Shown piece after piece: positions 1 through 5,565 of a stretch of 7,013 nucleotides of DNA. The position numbers and the translations under genes were made by a program. Below the pieces are notes generated by a model, which saw nothing but the letters and a program-made list of their open reading frames with translations, was not told the DNA's origin and did no database searches. Every line of letters starts with the position of its first letter. Within the stretch, counting starts at the first letter, position 1. This DNA comes from Caryophanales bacterium UBA3210 (lineage in GTDB: Bacteria; Bacillota_I; Bacilli_A; RFN20; CAG-449), in contig DEWM01000044.1 in the NCBI GenBank assembly GCA_002363635.1, positions 1 to 7,013 of the forward strand, written 5' to 3'.

Positions 1-124
1 GTTTAATATCAAATAAGCCATTTGCTTGAGCGTATGCTCCCCCTGCTCCAATAGCGCATCCAACAATAAGTGATAATAAACTTAAGCCAAAAGTTAAGCC
101 TACAGAAAATTTCTTTTTCGCCAT
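1..124 (-). CDS. Small membrane-anchored or secreted protein, N-terminal part only (unknown function)
   Basis: The gene starts at ATG 124-122 and runs off the left edge; 41 codons are visible. A good ribosome binding site (AGGAGG, minus strand, about 136-141) lies inside the last codons of the preceding gene, whose stop is one base away, so the two are almost certainly co-transcribed and coupled. The N-terminus is a short basic stretch (MAKKKF) followed by a hydrophobic, glycine-rich segment at about residues 8-31, then a more polar stretch. The hydrophobic part could be an uncleaved membrane anchor. It could also be a signal peptide, either with a lipobox-like IVGC (Cys at residue 22) or with an AYA-type signal peptidase I site at about residues 30-32. 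I do not recognise the family, and the functional part lies outside the window. Confidence 0.75.
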   Translation of the reverse strand, partial: MAKKKFSVGLTFGLSLLSLIVGCAIGAGGAYAQANGLFDIK

Positions 125-125
125 A

Positions 126-413
126 TTAGAAAGTACCTCCTAATACTAATAATGTTTTAAAGATAAATTTTGAAGCAATGAAATATCCGGTAGCAATACC
201 AATAATTAAGAATAAAAGCATTAAAAATAATGTCACTGGATGAATCTTCTTACTAACTTTATCTGTAGCACTTACTACTTTTCTAGAAGTAGATTTACTC
301 ATTCCAGTTGCGTCACTTAATTTATTTGTAGCCTCTTTTTTAGCAGTAGATTTTGCTTTGCTTTTTGCCTTAGTAGCAGTTTTGTTAGTTGTTGATTTTT
401 TTGTTGTAGCCAT
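126..413 (-). CDS. Small membrane protein with a histone-like Lys/Ala/Thr-rich N-terminal tail
   Basis: A 95-residue protein of unrecognised family. Residues 1-57 are low-complexity and strongly basic, rich in Lys, Ala, Thr and Ser (15 lysines, one arginine, few acids), resembling histone H1 tails by composition only. Residues about 59-81 form one hydrophobic transmembrane segment containing GIATGYFIA. It is followed by a short, partly hydrophobic C-terminus with two lysines. By the positive-inside rule the basic tail should be cytoplasmic, where it could contact nucleic acid or anionic lipid; this is inference. The start ATG at 413-411 has AGGAGA 8 nt upstream, and that site overlaps the stop codon of the methionine sulfoxide reductase gene (gap 8 nt). 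The next gene starts 1 nt after its stop. Co-expression with it and the upstream pair is very likely. Tail composition can drift freely, so homology searches may fail. Confidence 0.8.
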   Translation of the reverse strand: MATTKKSTTNKTATKAKSKAKSTAKKEATNKLSDATGMSKSTSRKVVSATDKVSKKIHPVTLFLMLLFLIIGIATGYFIASKFIFKTLLVLGGTF

Positions 414-421
414 GTTATCTC

Positions 422-868
422 CTAAAATAAGATAGAAACTAAATCTGCAATAGCTTCTAATGTCTTCGCATCTTCTTCATTAAAATTGTCATAATCATCC
501 GAATCTAAATCAATTACTCCATAACATTCATTATTCTTAATGATAGGAATTACAATTTCACTTCTAGATGTAGAAGAACATGCAATATGTCCTTTAAATT
601 TATTAACATCAGGAACAAGCTGAGTAACCTTAGTATATGCAGCTTTACCGCATACTCCCTTATTAAAAGGAATTAAAGTACATGCCACAGATCCTTGGAA
701 AGGACCTAAGAATAATTCATCATGCATTTCATTTGATAAATAAAACCCTGCCCAAGAAGTTCCTTTGATATTATCTTTAATAAGTGATGAGAGATTGCTT
801 AAATTTGACACTAAAGGGAGCTTCTCATCAATTAATCCCTTTGCCATAGTAATTAATTCATTATTCAT
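422..868 (-). CDS. msrC: Free methionine-(R)-sulfoxide reductase (GAF-domain fRMsr)
   Basis: This cytoplasmic enzyme family reduces free L-methionine-(R)-sulfoxide to methionine, an oxidative-stress repair and methionine-recycling reaction. The 148-residue product aligns along its length with E. coli MsrC and B. subtilis YtsP from memory. It has WAGFYL (39-44), LGPFQG (54-59), VAC (Cys63), GVCG (Cys73), GHIAC (Cys97), SEIVIP (103-108) and GVIDLDS (117-123). All three cysteines conserved in active fRMsr enzymes are present, so activity is expected. I chose ATG at 868-866, giving the usual family N-terminus. The reading frame is open further upstream, but those residues do not look like the family. 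The start lies inside the end of the peptidase gene (8-nt overlap), and the upstream bases hold only a weak GA-rich ribosome binding site, consistent with translational coupling. The stop is TAG at 424-422. Confidence 0.93.
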   Translation of the reverse strand: MNNELITMAKGLIDEKLPLVSNLSNLSSLIKDNIKGTSWAGFYLSNEMHDELFLGPFQGSVACTLIPFNKGVCGKAAYTKVTQLVPDVNKFKGHIACSSTSRSEIVIPIIKNNECYGVIDLDSDDYDNFNEEDAKTLEAIADLVSILF

Positions 869-2378
869 CTTTTTCAAGCTCATAAATCTCTGAATATTTG
901 TTTTCAAGATAATCACAATAATAATCAGGATTTAAATCTTCTCCTGTAACTTTCTTTATTAATTCTTTAGGTGAAAGCATTCTAGCTTCACTATAAATGT
1001 TTTTAGTTAACCAATCTTTAATGACATTGACTTTACCTTCACTTAATAATTTATCAACATCAAGTTCTTCTTTCATCTTATGGTAGATTTGTGCAGAATA
1101 AGCATTTCCTACAGCATATGAGAAGAAATAACCAAAGCCAGTTGACCAATGTACATCTTGTAAAATACCTTCTTTATCTGAAGGAGGGGTAATACCAAGA
1201 TATTCTTTATATTTCTCATTCCAAATACGAGGCAAATCATTTACATCGATATCATCATTATTGAAAATTAATTTTTCAATTTCATAACGAACAATAATAT
1301 GTAAACAATAAGTAAGTTCATCCGCTTCTGTTCTAATTAATGAAGGTTGAACTTTATTAATTGCCTTATAAAATTCTTCTACAGATACATCTTTTAAAGT
1401 AGAAGGAATAATCTTCTTATATTTAGGGAAGATGTAATTAACAAAGTTCTTATTCTTAGCAATGATGTTTTCAAAGAATCTGGATTGAGATTCATGAAAT
1501 GCCATAGAACACGCTCCATAAACAGAAGTACCTTCATATTTCTTATTAAGGTTTTGTTCATAAATACCGTGTCCACCTTCATGAGCACAAGAATAAACAT
1601 TACTAGTCCAATCATTTTCATAATAATGAGTAGTAATTCTTACATCATTATGAGTTAAGCCATTAGTAAAAGGATGTTCAGTTTCTTTAAGCATACCTCT
1701 ACTAAAATCATATCCAATACTTTTAGCAGTTAACTTACCTAACTTTTCTTGTTGAGATTTATTAACTCTAGTATGTAAGAAATCAGTCCTAATATTAACT
1801 TTAGAATTCATTACTTTCTTAAGTAAAGGAACAATTCTCTTTTTTAATTTATCAAAGAAGATATCAAGTTCTTTTTCAGAAGTACCCTCTTCATACATAT
1901 CTAAATAAGTATTGTAATAAGAGTTATCAACCGCTCCATAATATTTAGCAAGAACTTTAGAATAATGAATTACTTCTTTAAAATAAGGTGCCCAAATAGA
2001 ATAATCATCATTTTGTTTAGCCTCTTTCCAATAATAAGAAGATTGATTCATTACTTTCTGAGCTTCTTTTGCAACTTGTTCAGGTACTTTACGATCTCTC
2101 TCTACATCTTTTAAATCAAGAGTTACTGCTCTTTGATATAAAGGAGGTAAAGAATCATAATGCTTTTTCATTTCTTCTAGTAATCCTAAATATTCATTAG
2201 AAGTAGTTCTTTTAAAATATTCCATATAGAAATAATTTAAGATTTCTTCTCTTTCTTTATGAGCCTTTTTTGGAGCGTCAGTTTCATCTTCAAATCCAAT
2301 AATAGATAAAGTATTTGAAATCATCTCATTAACTTTATAATACTCCCTATATTTTTTAATAAGTTCTTTAGTATTCAT
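861..2378 (-). CDS. M32-family metallocarboxypeptidase (thermostable carboxypeptidase Taq type)
   Basis: A cytoplasmic zinc carboxypeptidase that trims amino acids from peptide C-termini. The 505-residue length is normal for family M32. The family signatures occur in order: HPFT (235-238), DVRITT (245-250), zinc site HEGGH (266-270, with Glu267 as catalytic base), HESQSR (295-300, where Glu296 is the expected third zinc ligand), IRTEADE (348-354) and a Q-D-x-H-W motif at 407-411. No signal peptide is seen. The start ATG at 2378-2376 is preceded by AGGTGA, 9 nt upstream on the minus strand. A candidate promoter at 2408-2437 and a terminator just beyond separate it from the upstream RNA element. 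It is first in an operon-like run with the sulfoxide reductase (overlap 8 nt) and two small membrane proteins. Peptide turnover plus methionine repair is a plausible shared theme, but this is inference. Confidence 0.95.
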   Translation of the reverse strand: MNTKELIKKYREYYKVNEMISNTLSIIGFEDETDAPKKAHKEREEILNYFYMEYFKRTTSNEYLGLLEEMKKHYDSLPPLYQRAVTLDLKDVERDRKVPEQVAKEAQKVMNQSSYYWKEAKQNDDYSIWAPYFKEVIHYSKVLAKYYGAVDNSYYNTYLDMYEEGTSEKELDIFFDKLKKRIVPLLKKVMNSKVNIRTDFLHTRVNKSQQEKLGKLTAKSIGYDFSRGMLKETEHPFTNGLTHNDVRITTHYYENDWTSNVYSCAHEGGHGIYEQNLNKKYEGTSVYGACSMAFHESQSRFFENIIAKNKNFVNYIFPKYKKIIPSTLKDVSVEEFYKAINKVQPSLIRTEADELTYCLHIIVRYEIEKLIFNNDDIDVNDLPRIWNEKYKEYLGITPPSDKEGILQDVHWSTGFGYFFSYAVGNAYSAQIYHKMKEELDVDKLLSEGKVNVIKDWLTKNIYSEARMLSPKELIKKVTGEDLNPDYYCDYLENKYSEIYELEKDE

Positions 2379-2407
2379 ATTATATTCACCTACTTGTTTA
2401 TATCTAT

Positions 2408-2437
2408 TTTATAGATATTAATAATAGAAATGAACAA
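2408..2437 (-). promoter_or_regulatory. Candidate sigma-A-type promoter of the M32 peptidase operon
   Basis: On the minus strand TTGTTC (2437-2432) is followed after 18 nt by TATAAA (2413-2408). A start point around 2400 would leave a leader of about 20 nt carrying the peptidase ribosome binding site. The promoter directly follows the terminator at 2436-2469, so the operon need not depend on transcription through the riboswitch-like element. The -35 box is only partly consensus. Confidence 0.45.
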
Positions 2438-2469
2438 AAAAACTCCACTTTAACAAAAAGTGAAGTTTT
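2436..2469 (-). terminator. Rho-independent terminator, second of two after the purine-riboswitch-like aptamer
   Basis: Arms of 13 nt (2457-2469 and 2439-2451) pair around a 5-nt loop (2452-2456). There is one G-U wobble on the minus-strand transcript and no other mismatch. The minus strand continues into an uninterrupted run of seven T (2442-2436), partly inside the stem. On the plus strand there is no comparable U tract, so it acts leftward. It would block any transcript entering the peptidase operon from the right. Confidence 0.8.
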
Positions 2470-2484
2470 CGTAATTTAATAAAT

Positions 2485-2521
2485 AAAAAAGTTGCGCTGA
2501 TAAGGAAACGGTCAGGCAACT
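2485..2521 (-). terminator. Terminator (expression platform) of the purine-riboswitch-like element
   Basis: On the minus-strand RNA AGUUGC plus CUGA pairs with UCAG, a bulged C, then GCAACU, followed by six U (2490-2485). Stem arms are 2512-2521 and 2490-2500, with an 11-nt loop. It begins 12 nt after the P1 3' strand of the aptamer. An alternative hairpin can form between ACGAAAG in the P1 3' strand and CUUUC-A-GU, which consumes the first bases of this terminator. That gives the mutually exclusive P1/antiterminator/terminator layout of a ligand-induced OFF switch. Confidence 0.8.
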
Positions 2522-2533
2522 GAAAGGAAAACT

Positions 2534-2594
2534 TTCGTAGAGGTAGATTGTGGTCTACCGTAGAGACATTGGACCGATTTCCAATATATACGAA
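2534..2594 (-). promoter_or_regulatory. Purine (guanine-type) riboswitch-like aptamer, variant loops and junction
   Basis: The minus-strand RNA folds as a three-way junction. P1 is UUCGUA (2594-2589) with UACGAA (2539-2534). J1/2 is UAU. P2 is AUUGGA/UCCAAU with loop AAUCGG. J2/3 is GUCUCUAC (2567-2560), against the purine-riboswitch consensus GUUUCUAC. P3 is GGUAGA/UCUACC with loop CCACAA. J3/1 is UC. The GG in L2 and CC in L3 can make the known loop-loop kissing pairs. In B. subtilis xpt numbering, U22, U47, C50, U51 and A52 are kept, and the specificity base at position 74 is C (genome position 2540), the guanine/hypoxanthine class. Departures are one-base-shorter L2 and L3, U instead of A at positions 24 and 73, and C at the flipped-out position 48. 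A terminator follows at once. No promoter is clear; a -10-like TATATT lies at 2640-2635. Confidence 0.8.
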
Positions 2595-2607
2595 TATAAC
2601 TTATGAG

Positions 2608-2629
2608 CTATCCTACTTGCATAGGACAG
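2608..2629 (-). other. Stable hairpin upstream of the riboswitch-like aptamer
   Basis: Two 8-nt arms (2622-2629 and 2608-2615) pair around a 6-nt loop. The pairing is continuous with one G-U wobble on the minus-strand RNA. No U tract follows, so it is not a terminator. It sits 13 nt before P1 of the aptamer and would be at or near the 5' end of the transcript if the TATATT at 2640-2635 is the -10 element. It may be a 5' stabilising structure. Confidence 0.5.
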
Positions 2630-2650
2630 TGATTAATATATTACATATCT

Positions 2651-2711
2651 AAAAAGAAAAAAGAAACACTTTTTTGAAAATTTTTGAATTTTCTTTCAAA
2701 TGTTTCTTTTT
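2651..2711 (-). terminator. Rho-independent terminator of the uraA-type permease gene
   Basis: Outer arms of 11 nt (2701-2711 and 2658-2668) pair perfectly, and an inner 7-nt pair (2694-2700 with 2673-2679) extends the hairpin. The minus strand continues in a T-rich tract through the outer arm to about 2651. It lies 34 nt past the permease stop codon. The U-rich right arm might let it work weakly in the other direction too. Confidence 0.75.
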
Positions 2712-2744
2712 GTATCAATTATTTAATTAATTTAAATACTTATT

Positions 2745-4133
2745 TTAATCGATATTCTCGTGTTCTTCGTCTACTTTGACTTCTGTATCTTTTTTACCAA
2801 ATCCCGTAACAAAATATACTAAGATACCAAGAATTAAAGCACATGCAACTGATGTTAATGTAACTTTACCAAATGTTAATGTAAGTCCACCGATACCTGC
2901 AATTAAGATAACTGAGACTGTGAATAAGTTTCTGCTATCACCAAGGTCTTCTTTTTGAATCATCTTTAAACCAGATACTGCGATGAATCCGTATAATGTC
3001 ATACAAACACCACCCATGACACATGATGGAATTGTTGCAAGTAATGTAACGAATGGTGCAATGAATGAGCAAACGATACATAAAATTGCTGTAGTAATAA
3101 TTGTTGTAATTGAAGCGTTCTTTGAAATAGCAACACAACCTACTGATTCACCATAAGTTGTATTTGGACATCCACCGAAGAATGCACCAGCGATTGAACC
3201 AACACCATCGCCGAGTAATGTTCTATGTAAACCTGGTTCTTCAAGTAAATCAGAACCAATGACTGATGATAAGTTTTTGTGGTCTGCAATGTGTTCTGCG
3301 AAAACTACGAATGCAACTGGAATGTAAGCAACTGCAATTGTACCAACATATCCCCATGAGAAGTTATCCCATGTTTCCTTTGAGAAGAATGCTTTTACAA
3401 ATGTGAAGTCTGGATACCACTGCATTGAAGCAAATTTTGTGAAATCAATAACTTTTAATGCATCGTTATTTGCTAAATAACCAATACCTGTGAAGATAGC
3501 AGCGACTGCATAGCCTGCTAAGATACCTAAGATGAAAGGAATCATCTTAACAAATTTTTTGCCATATACTGAACAAGCAACTACTGTAAATAATGTAACT
3601 AAGCCACAGAATAATGCTAAGAATTTATTTGTTGTAACAACACCTGCTGCATCTTTAAATGAGCCTGATAATAAATCTCCAACAGCATTTCCTGCTAAGC
3701 TTAAGCCAATGATTGCAACTGTAGGGCCAATTACAACTGCTGGCATAATTTTGTTGATCCATCCTGTACCACAGAATTTAACAACTAATGCGATTGCAAC
3801 ATATACTAAACCTGCAAAGAATGCACCTAAAATTAAACCTAAGTAACCAAGTGAAGCAGAAGTAGCACCTGCGAATGCTGCAAGCATTGAACCAATGAAT
3901 GCGAATGAAGAACCTAAGAAGACTGGGCTCTTAAATTTTGTGAATAGTAAATATACTATTGTACCAACACCTGCACCGAATAATGCTGCAGACTGGCTCA
4001 TGCCGTTACCAATAATTGCAGGAACAGCGATTGTTGCTGCTAAAATAGCAAGCATTTGTTGGAAAGCAAAGATTAATGTTTTTCCAACTGATGGTCTATC
4101 TGATACACCATAAATTAGACCGTTCTTTTCCAT
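2745..4133 (-). CDS. uraA: Uracil/nucleobase permease of the NCS2 (UraA) family
   Basis: A proton-coupled importer of uracil in the inner membrane, feeding pyrimidine salvage. The 462-residue product is slightly longer than E. coli UraA and shows the hydrophobic pattern of the 14-segment NCS2 fold. Recognisable blocks are GVSDRP (9-14), the TM3 motif LGSSFAFI (73-80), GTGW (122-125), AEHIADH (279-285), EEPGLHR (298-304) and NTTYGES (324-330). Glu280 and Glu329 match UraA Glu241 and Glu290, the base- and proton-coupling residues, so a functional uracil-type carrier is expected. A purine substrate is less likely from these motifs but not excluded. The C-terminus is a charged cytoplasmic tail. 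The start ATG at 4133-4131 has GGGGAGG (4147-4141) upstream. The gene is monocistronic: it has its own promoter, a leader with an attenuator hairpin before the ribosome binding site, and a terminator after the stop. Confidence 0.94.
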   Translation of the reverse strand: MEKNGLIYGVSDRPSVGKTLIFAFQQMLAILAATIAVPAIIGNGMSQSAALFGAGVGTIVYLLFTKFKSPVFLGSSFAFIGSMLAAFAGATSASLGYLGLILGAFFAGLVYVAIALVVKFCGTGWINKIMPAVVIGPTVAIIGLSLAGNAVGDLLSGSFKDAAGVVTTNKFLALFCGLVTLFTVVACSVYGKKFVKMIPFILGILAGYAVAAIFTGIGYLANNDALKVIDFTKFASMQWYPDFTFVKAFFSKETWDNFSWGYVGTIAVAYIPVAFVVFAEHIADHKNLSSVIGSDLLEEPGLHRTLLGDGVGSIAGAFFGGCPNTTYGESVGCVAISKNASITTIITTAILCIVCSFIAPFVTLLATIPSCVMGGVCMTLYGFIAVSGLKMIQKEDLGDSRNLFTVSVILIAGIGGLTLTFGKVTLTSVACALILGILVYFVTGFGKKDTEVKVDEEHENID

Positions 4134-4314
4134 AAGTTTTCCTCCCCTTCTATTTCAAAAAAAAGGATTTGGCACTAATACCAAATCCTAAAAAGCAAAA
4201 ATAGAAAATAAAGTCTTTTTTGAACGAGAAACAAGAGGACAAAAACCCCTTGAGCTTTCCTTATACTCAATTGGACGAATGTTTTTATTAACCATATTTG
4301 TCTCCCAATTCCTG
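4134..4314 (-). promoter_or_regulatory. Unclassified structured 5' leader of the uraA-type permease (candidate attenuator/riboswitch)
   Basis: About 180 nt separate the predicted start point from the ATG, with no gene inside. On the minus-strand RNA, AAUUGG pairs with CCAAUU enclosing an A-rich loop. UUGAG pairs with CUCAA around a loop containing AAGGAAAG. CAAGGGG pairs with CCUCUUG. The last two stems share the bases CAA, so they compete. A terminator then ends 10 nt before the ribosome binding site. The architecture matches transcription attenuation of a nucleobase gene. I looked for the PyrR-binding signature (GUCC then an AGAGAGG-type purine bulge) and did not find it; only GUCC is present. 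No known riboswitch class was recognised. The AAGGA in the second loop could pair with UCCUU of the terminator's 3' arm, but this is speculative. Confidence 0.55.
4157..4189 (-). terminator. Attenuator-type terminator directly upstream of the uraA-type permease
   Basis: AGGATTTGG (4189-4181, minus strand) pairs perfectly with CCAAATCCT (4172-4164). Two further inner pairs leave a UUAG tetraloop. The RNA then runs into eight U (4164-4157). The ribosome binding site GGGGAGG begins 9 nt later. A strong terminator between promoter and start codon means expression needs antitermination. Confidence 0.88.
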
Positions 4315-4320
4315 TTTTTT

Positions 4321-4349
4321 ATAATAACAAATATTAGGTAATTCGTGAA
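4321..4349 (-). promoter_or_regulatory. Predicted promoter of the uraA-type permease
   Basis: On the minus strand TTCACG (4349-4344) and TATTAT (4326-4321) are 17 nt apart. The -10 box is preceded by TGT, giving an extended -10 (TG-n-TATTAT). The start point should lie near 4314. The spacing and extended -10 are good; the -35 matches consensus at four of six positions. Confidence 0.6.
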
Positions 4350-4383
4350 GATGGTTTTTTTATGAAATCGGTTACATTCAAAG

Positions 4384-4402
4384 TCTTAAGTATAACTTAA
4401 GA
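4384..4402. promoter_or_regulatory. 19-bp perfect palindrome (possible operator) upstream of the uraA-type promoter
   Basis: TCTTAAGT and ACTTAAGA flank a 3-bp centre (ATA), a perfect dyad. It lies 35 bp upstream of the -35 box of the permease promoter and about 65 bp downstream of the hydrolase stop codon. No U tract follows on either strand, so it is unlikely to be a terminator. The size and symmetry fit a dimeric repressor or activator site, but the surrounding DNA is very AT-rich and chance cannot be excluded. Confidence 0.35.
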
Positions 4403-4433
4403 AATTTTAAAAAATTATATATTTAATAAAATA

Positions 4434-4474
4434 AAAAGTTATCATAAGATAGCCTTCAAATAAAATTTATCTTA
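4434..4474 (-). terminator. Weak candidate terminator of the acetyltransferase-hydrolase pair
   Basis: TAAGATA (4474-4468, overlapping the hydrolase stop codon) can pair with TATCTTA (4451-4445) across a 16-nt loop. A run of five T follows 6 nt later (4438-4434). The stem is short and AT-rich. No better terminator is visible between the hydrolase and the uraA promoter; the rest of 4403-4440 is plain A/T-rich sequence. Confidence 0.3.
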
Positions 4475-5060
4475 GTTTATTTACTAAAGGTATAATTGTT
4501 TCTTCTTTTTGTTCTTCCGTTAAAACATGCTTCGCGCCTTCAATTAAAGTAACATGATCTTCCCCAAACTTTTCTAAAACAATATCTTTTGTAGTAGTAC
4601 AAATTTCATCCTTAGTTCCTACAATAATATAAGTATTCTTTAAAGTCATAGGATGAATATTACTTAATGCATCTTTAGCAAATCTAGAAACAGATTCGAC
4701 AAAATAATCATCAATTGAGAAATCTTTTTCTTTAGGGTTTTGTCTAGGTGAAGAAAACTTATGTCTACCTAAAGCGACAGTTTTGCCAAATACAGAAGAA
4801 GGATCAACACATGGGTTAACTAAGATTCTTCTAACTGATTTATTGTTTAAACATAATGCATATAATCCTCCAAGAGAATTACCTACAACTAAATCAATAC
4901 CATAATTATCCACAATATAGTTGATGATATAGATAGCTTCAGAACAATTAACAGGAACATCAAAAGTGATGACTTCATCATTTTCTAAGTTCTTTTTGAG
5001 AACTTTATAGACACCATTTTCTCCTGCAGAAGCAAATCCATGGATATTAAGAATTTTCAT
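4467..5060 (-). CDS. YqiA-like alpha/beta hydrolase (predicted esterase)
   Basis: A 197-residue cytoplasmic serine hydrolase of the small YqiA/UPF0227-like branch of the alpha/beta fold. The physiological substrate is unknown. The N-terminal strand and oxyanion turn read ILNIHGFAS (3-11). The nucleophile elbow is GNSLGG (60-65) with Ser62. Asp151 (in GTKDE) and His178 (in AKHVL) complete the predicted triad. VNPCVDP (81-87) resembles the family's short lid-side motif. I chose ATG at 5060-5058 because GAGGAG lies 6 nt upstream (5072-5067) and the protein then begins directly with the first beta strand. The open frame upstream is only the tail region of the acetyltransferase in another phase. 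The start overlaps the end of the acetyltransferase gene by 14 nt, so the two are probably coupled. Confidence 0.88.
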   Translation of the reverse strand: MKILNIHGFASAGENGVYKVLKKNLENDEVITFDVPVNCSEAIYIINYIVDNYGIDLVVGNSLGGLYALCLNNKSVRRILVNPCVDPSSVFGKTVALGRHKFSSPRQNPKEKDFSIDDYFVESVSRFAKDALSNIHPMTLKNTYIIVGTKDEICTTTKDIVLEKFGEDHVTLIEGAKHVLTEEQKEETIIPLVNKLR

Positions 5061-5565
5061 TTTTTTCTCCTCTACTTTTTCTTTTTTTAGGTACATCAGG
5101 TACCTGATAAATATATTCATCCTTTAAGATTTTAGAAAATCCTAATGAAGTAAACATCTTCTTAGATTGAGTATTAAAAGGATAAATTTCCGCATATAAG
5201 ATTTTCATTTCTTTTTTCTGTGCGAGTTTAATTATACCTTGAATTACTCTTCTTCCAATATGTTTATTTTGATATTCATTACAAATAGTTATAGAAATAT
5301 GACCATCTTTAAAAAGAGTAACATCACCTACTAATAGATTCTGATATCTAATGTAATATAACCAACCTTCATGTTTTAAAGCAGAATACATAGTTTTAAC
5401 TCTCTTTAAAGAAAAAGGTTCTTTAGAATTACTAACTTGCTTAACAAGTTGTAGGTCCTGATACCACGACAAAGTAACCTTATAATTAGGCTTATAAGGA
5501 ACTAAAGTTATCTCATCATCAATTTTAATATTTCTAAAAGTAAGCATATCTATTTCATTATACAC
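5047..5565 (-). CDS. GNAT-family N-acetyltransferase, start uncertain
   Basis: A predicted acetyl-CoA-dependent N-acetyltransferase; the substrate cannot be read from the sequence. From the GTG at 5565-5563 it has 172 residues. The acetyl-CoA pyrophosphate-binding signature Q-x-x-x-I-G-R is at 99-105, followed by its helix. The C-terminal GNAT strand-helix reads PFNTQSKKMFTSLGF (129-143). A basic tail (KKRKSRGEK) follows. The start is ambiguous: the only strong Shine-Dalgarno (AGGAGG, 5593-5588) is 22 nt from GTG and 40 nt from the next in-frame ATG (5547-5545), but ideally placed, 7 nt, from an in-frame ATA at 5580-5578. The gene is first of a pair with the hydrolase and divergent from the HPRT-like gene. 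No clear terminator precedes the hydrolase. Confidence 0.85.
   Translation of the reverse strand: MYNEIDMLTFRNIKIDDEITLVPYKPNYKVTLSWYQDLQLVKQVSNSKEPFSLKRVKTMYSALKHEGWLYYIRYQNLLVGDVTLFKDGHISITICNEYQNKHIGRRVIQGIIKLAQKKEMKILYAEIYPFNTQSKKMFTSLGFSKILKDEYIYQVPDVPKKRKSRGEKNENS

Noticed and set aside
1394..1621. Minus-strand open frame inside the M32 peptidase
   Set aside because: It lies in another phase over the conserved zinc-site region of a strongly supported gene and has no independent support.
2485..2594. Reading the structured intergenic RNA on the plus strand
   Set aside because: Only the minus strand gives the purine-riboswitch junction sequences and places U tracts after the terminator stems.
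2776..4113. Plus-strand open frames opposite the permease (2776-2958, 3532-3846, 3895-4113) and a minus-strand frame at 2938-3138
   Set aside because: They mirror the codon bias of the well-supported permease gene, lack ribosome binding sites and show no recognisable protein features.
4134..4314. PyrR-binding attenuator or T-box in the permease leader
   Set aside because: Only an isolated GUCC is present, without the AGAGAGG-type purine bulge. There is no GGGUGGNACCGCG-like T-box sequence. It is therefore left unclassified.
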